Shown here one piece after another: positions 62,250-64,000 of a stretch of 64,000 nucleotides of DNA. This stretch comes from DAOUKH01 sp034421515 (GTDB lineage Bacteria > Chloroflexota > Dehalococcoidia > SHYB01): assembly GCA_034421515.1 (NCBI GenBank), contig DAOUKH010000047.1:1-64000 (forward strand). Reading direction: 5' to 3'. The notes under the pieces are model-generated. The model saw only the letters and a program-made list of their open reading frames with translations, was not told where the DNA came from and ran no database searches. How positions within the stretch are numbered: position 1 is the first letter of the stretch; each line of letters begins with the position of its first letter. The position numbers were made by a program, and so were the translations under genes.

Positions 62250-63131
62250 CTAGTTCGAGTCGAAGCCCTGGTCGATTTCTTTGAGGAAGCGCTCTATTTC
62301 GGGCGCGAGCGGCGCTTCTTCCCGTGTTTCCCGAGACGCGGGCCTCGCGTCGTAGTTGCGCTCCAACTGCTGCACCACTTCCTTGAGCCGCGGGTTTGAT
62401 TCGAGCGCCTGGGAGACCTCGTCGTACTGAGCCTTGCCGCGCCGGTCGTCGATGAGGCGATCGGGAAGGTCGTACAGGATGCGCAGGGACTCCAGGATTC
62501 GGGCGGCGCCGCTGAAGTCCTCGTCCAACTGCACGTATTGGGGGAGGTGGACGATCATGCTTGCGGTTTCCATGCCGTTGGCGGTAGCAAAGCGATTGGC
62601 CACATACATGATCGTCGTCGGCCCTTCGTAGGTGCTCTCCTCGACCTTGGCCTCGCGGGCTTGGCGCTGGGAGTTCGGCCCCTGCACCGAGCCGGTCACC
62701 ATGAGCGGGCGCGTGTGGGGCACGGCGTCGTACATCGCCCCTACCAGCGAGTAGCGCACGGCCCTCAAGGCTTGGAGCACCTCGGTGACCCCCTCGGCGA
62801 AGTCCTCGCCGAAGGCGTGCGGCTCCAGCAGGTGGAAGAGGAGGAGGTCGCGGGCCCCCTCGCGGCGGCAGGCGTAGATGAAGCTGTTGGGGATGGTGAC
62901 GTCGCGAACGCCCTCGCGCATGGCGATCACGGGACGGTAGCGGGTGAAGTCGTAGAAGTTGCCCGGCCGCGCCAGCTTGCCGATCTCGACGGCGTCCAGG
63001 TGCCGTTCGAGCCGCGACAGCACGATGGTTCCCACGCTCCCGACGTCTACCCAGGGCCGGAGCATGACGAGGGCGTGCGGCTCGTCCAGCTCCGGGAGCG
63101 GCTCCACCATTTCGAACGGGCCGATTCGCAT
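62250..63131 (-). CDS. PAC2 family protein
   Basis: A 293-residue member of the PAC2 (proteasome assembly chaperone 2-like) family, soluble and present in Chloroflexota and Actinobacteria but without a settled function. IVLSRLERHLDAVEIGKLARPGNFYDFTRYRP and GVRDVTIPNSFIYACR fit the family, as does VGAMYDAVPHTRPLMVTGSV. A C-terminal extension of helical, charged residues follows. Start ATG at 63131; divergent from the gene at 63216. Confidence 0.82.
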   Translation of the reverse strand: MRIGPFEMVEPLPELDEPHALVMLRPWVDVGSVGTIVLSRLERHLDAVEIGKLARPGNFYDFTRYRPVIAMREGVRDVTIPNSFIYACRREGARDLLLFHLLEPHAFGEDFAEGVTEVLQALRAVRYSLVGAMYDAVPHTRPLMVTGSVQGPNSQRQAREAKVEESTYEGPTTIMYVANRFATANGMETASMIVHLPQYVQLDEDFSGAARILESLRILYDLPDRLIDDRRGKAQYDEVSQALESNPRLKEVVQQLERNYDARPASRETREEAPLAPEIERFLKEIDQGFDSN

Positions 63132-63175
63132 CGGCCCATCTTGTCAGCCGTCGATGCCTATTGCAACCTCGCCGC

Positions 63176-63181
63176 TATAAT
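63176..63181 (+). promoter_or_regulatory. Consensus -10 box before the 63216 gene
   Basis: A perfect TATAAT lies 34 bp upstream of the GTG at 63216, with a strong AGAGGAGG (63202-63209) between. No matching -35 is clear. Confidence 0.5.
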
Positions 63182-63215
63182 GCGCCCGCCGGGAGTCCGG
63201 CAGAGGAGGCGACGC

Positions 63216-63974
63216 GTGGAAGTAAAGGGGATGGCCGTCGGGTTCATCGACGTGCCGCAGGAACACACCGAGGCCTACAACTACTGGTATGACTTCGATC
63301 ACGTGCCCGAGAATCTGGCGCTGCCTGAGATCTGCGGCGCGCGGCGCTACGTCGCCACTCCCGACTGCAAGGAGGTGCGCGACTGTCGCTTCCCGCCGCT
63401 CGACGGCGGGCAGGGTACGTATTTCACGAGCTATCTGCTCAATACAGATGACCTGGATGCGGCGGGCGAGAGCTGGCACCGGCTCGGGACCGACCTGCGA
63501 AAGAAGCGCCGCTTCTTCCGGCACGGCAACGTGCCCTACGGCGGCATCTACCGCCTGAAGAAGATCCTGATCAGCCAGAATGTTCCGCCGGTCGTCCCGG
63601 AGGCGGGCCCCTGGCTGGGACATCAGGGCGTCCTGGTGGTGCTCTCGCAGGTTCGCGACCCGTCGATGCGCGAGGCCGTCGAGGAGTGGTACGAGCAGGT
63701 GCATGCCCCCGACGTGCTCGAGGTTCCGGGGATGGCCTCGGCGATGCGCTTCTGGCGTTACGCTGCGGGCAAGGACGAGCCGGAGGACGGCTGGGCGCTC
63801 AACCTATACCTGCTCGACGGCGACCCCGTCGAGGTGAAAAAGGAGATTGACCGCCGTGTGCCCATCTGGACCGAACAGGGGCGAATGCCAAGCCCGGGCC
63901 GGGCCTCCGACGCGCAGTTCCTGAGCGTCTACCGCTCCGTCTTGCCTACGCGGTATGACTTCCGGGTGGAGTAG
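63216..63974 (+). CDS. EthD/dimeric alpha-beta barrel-like protein of unknown function
   Basis: A 252-residue soluble protein with two repeats of a small alpha-beta barrel motif (GMAVGFIDVPQEHTEAYNYW and GVLVVLSQVRDPSMREAVEEWY) each followed by HVPENLALP / HAPDVLEVPG, as in EthD-like and stress-responsive dimeric barrels. Substrates are usually small hydrophobic or reactive compounds. The start GTG at 63216 is fixed by AGAGGAGG 6 nt upstream. The region after its TAG at 63974 to the window end has no feature. Confidence 0.7.
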   Translation: MEVKGMAVGFIDVPQEHTEAYNYWYDFDHVPENLALPEICGARRYVATPDCKEVRDCRFPPLDGGQGTYFTSYLLNTDDLDAAGESWHRLGTDLRKKRRFFRHGNVPYGGIYRLKKILISQNVPPVVPEAGPWLGHQGVLVVLSQVRDPSMREAVEEWYEQVHAPDVLEVPGMASAMRFWRYAAGKDEPEDGWALNLYLLDGDPVEVKKEIDRRVPIWTEQGRMPSPGRASDAQFLSVYRSVLPTRYDFRVE

Positions 63975-64000
63975 GGGCCTTCGAAGCCGTTGGCCCCAAT

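Overview
The window is GC-rich and densely coded, and nothing in it looks like phage or plasmid. Its gene content resembles an uncultured, probably marine or sponge-associated member of the Chloroflexota of the SAR202/Dehalococcoidia type. It has many CaiB/BaiF CoA-transferases, luciferase-like (LLM) flavin oxidoreductases, metal-dependent amidohydrolases and short-chain dehydrogenases. It also has lipoproteins with long Pro/Thr/Ala linkers and mosaic intergenic repeats. That assignment is an inference from families; there is no rRNA here.

Layout. 0-9 kb: an M16 lipoprotein peptidase, a beta-carbonic anhydrase, a HAD phosphatase coupled to an OsmC-like gene, tRNA-Ala(GGC), a UGSC-motif gene with a partner gene, an SDR and a second UGSC-type gene. 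9-11 kb: heme A synthesis (ctaB, ctaA). 11-25 kb: CoA-transferases, a PdxA-like dehydrogenase, a 2-hydroxyacid dehydrogenase, an LLM oxidoreductase, nadC, a HigBA-like toxin-antitoxin pair, twin HSL-type esterases, a CDGSH protein and a VOC protein. 25-32 kb: a three-domain fusion (DapA-like, MfnB-like, TusA-like), a Kef-type antiporter, a BKACE enzyme, an amidohydrolase and an SDR. 32-56.8 kb: a large, mostly plus-strand catabolic block with a nitronate monooxygenase, amidohydrolases, zinc dehydrogenase, LLM oxidoreductase, oligopeptide-type ABC transporter parts, FAS1-like dehydratase, CoA-transferases (two of them double-length), acyl-CoA synthetase, isocitrate-lyase-family enzyme and an MFS transporter. 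Inside it lies a minus-strand trio of two deacetylases and an isochorismatase hydrolase. 56.8-64 kb: lepA, a dienelactone hydrolase, a small membrane protein, two tandem peroxiredoxin-like lipoproteins, a PAC2 protein and an alpha-beta-barrel protein.

The main hidden signal is selenium. Six genes are interrupted by a single in-frame TGA exactly where the family carries its redox or catalytic cysteine: OsmC-like (4164-4166), UGSC (5994-5996), UGGC (8634-8636), dienelactone hydrolase (59198-59200) and two peroxiredoxin-like lipoproteins (60752-60754 and 61905-61907). In all six the reading frame and family similarity continue unchanged after the TGA. In five, a compact hairpin with a GTN apical loop starts its loop 19-21 nt after the TGA, as expected for a bacterial SECIS element. 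An ordinary split-ORF annotation would break all six genes. No selA, selB, selC or selD lies in the window, so the decoding machinery must be looked for elsewhere in the genome.

How the genes may work together. The 33-56 kb block looks like an uptake-and-degradation island for small organic acids or amides: substrate capture, flavin oxidation or hydrolysis, CoA activation, hydration and C-C cleavage. The actual substrate cannot be read from the sequence. The permeases have a binding protein but no ATPase subunit within the window.
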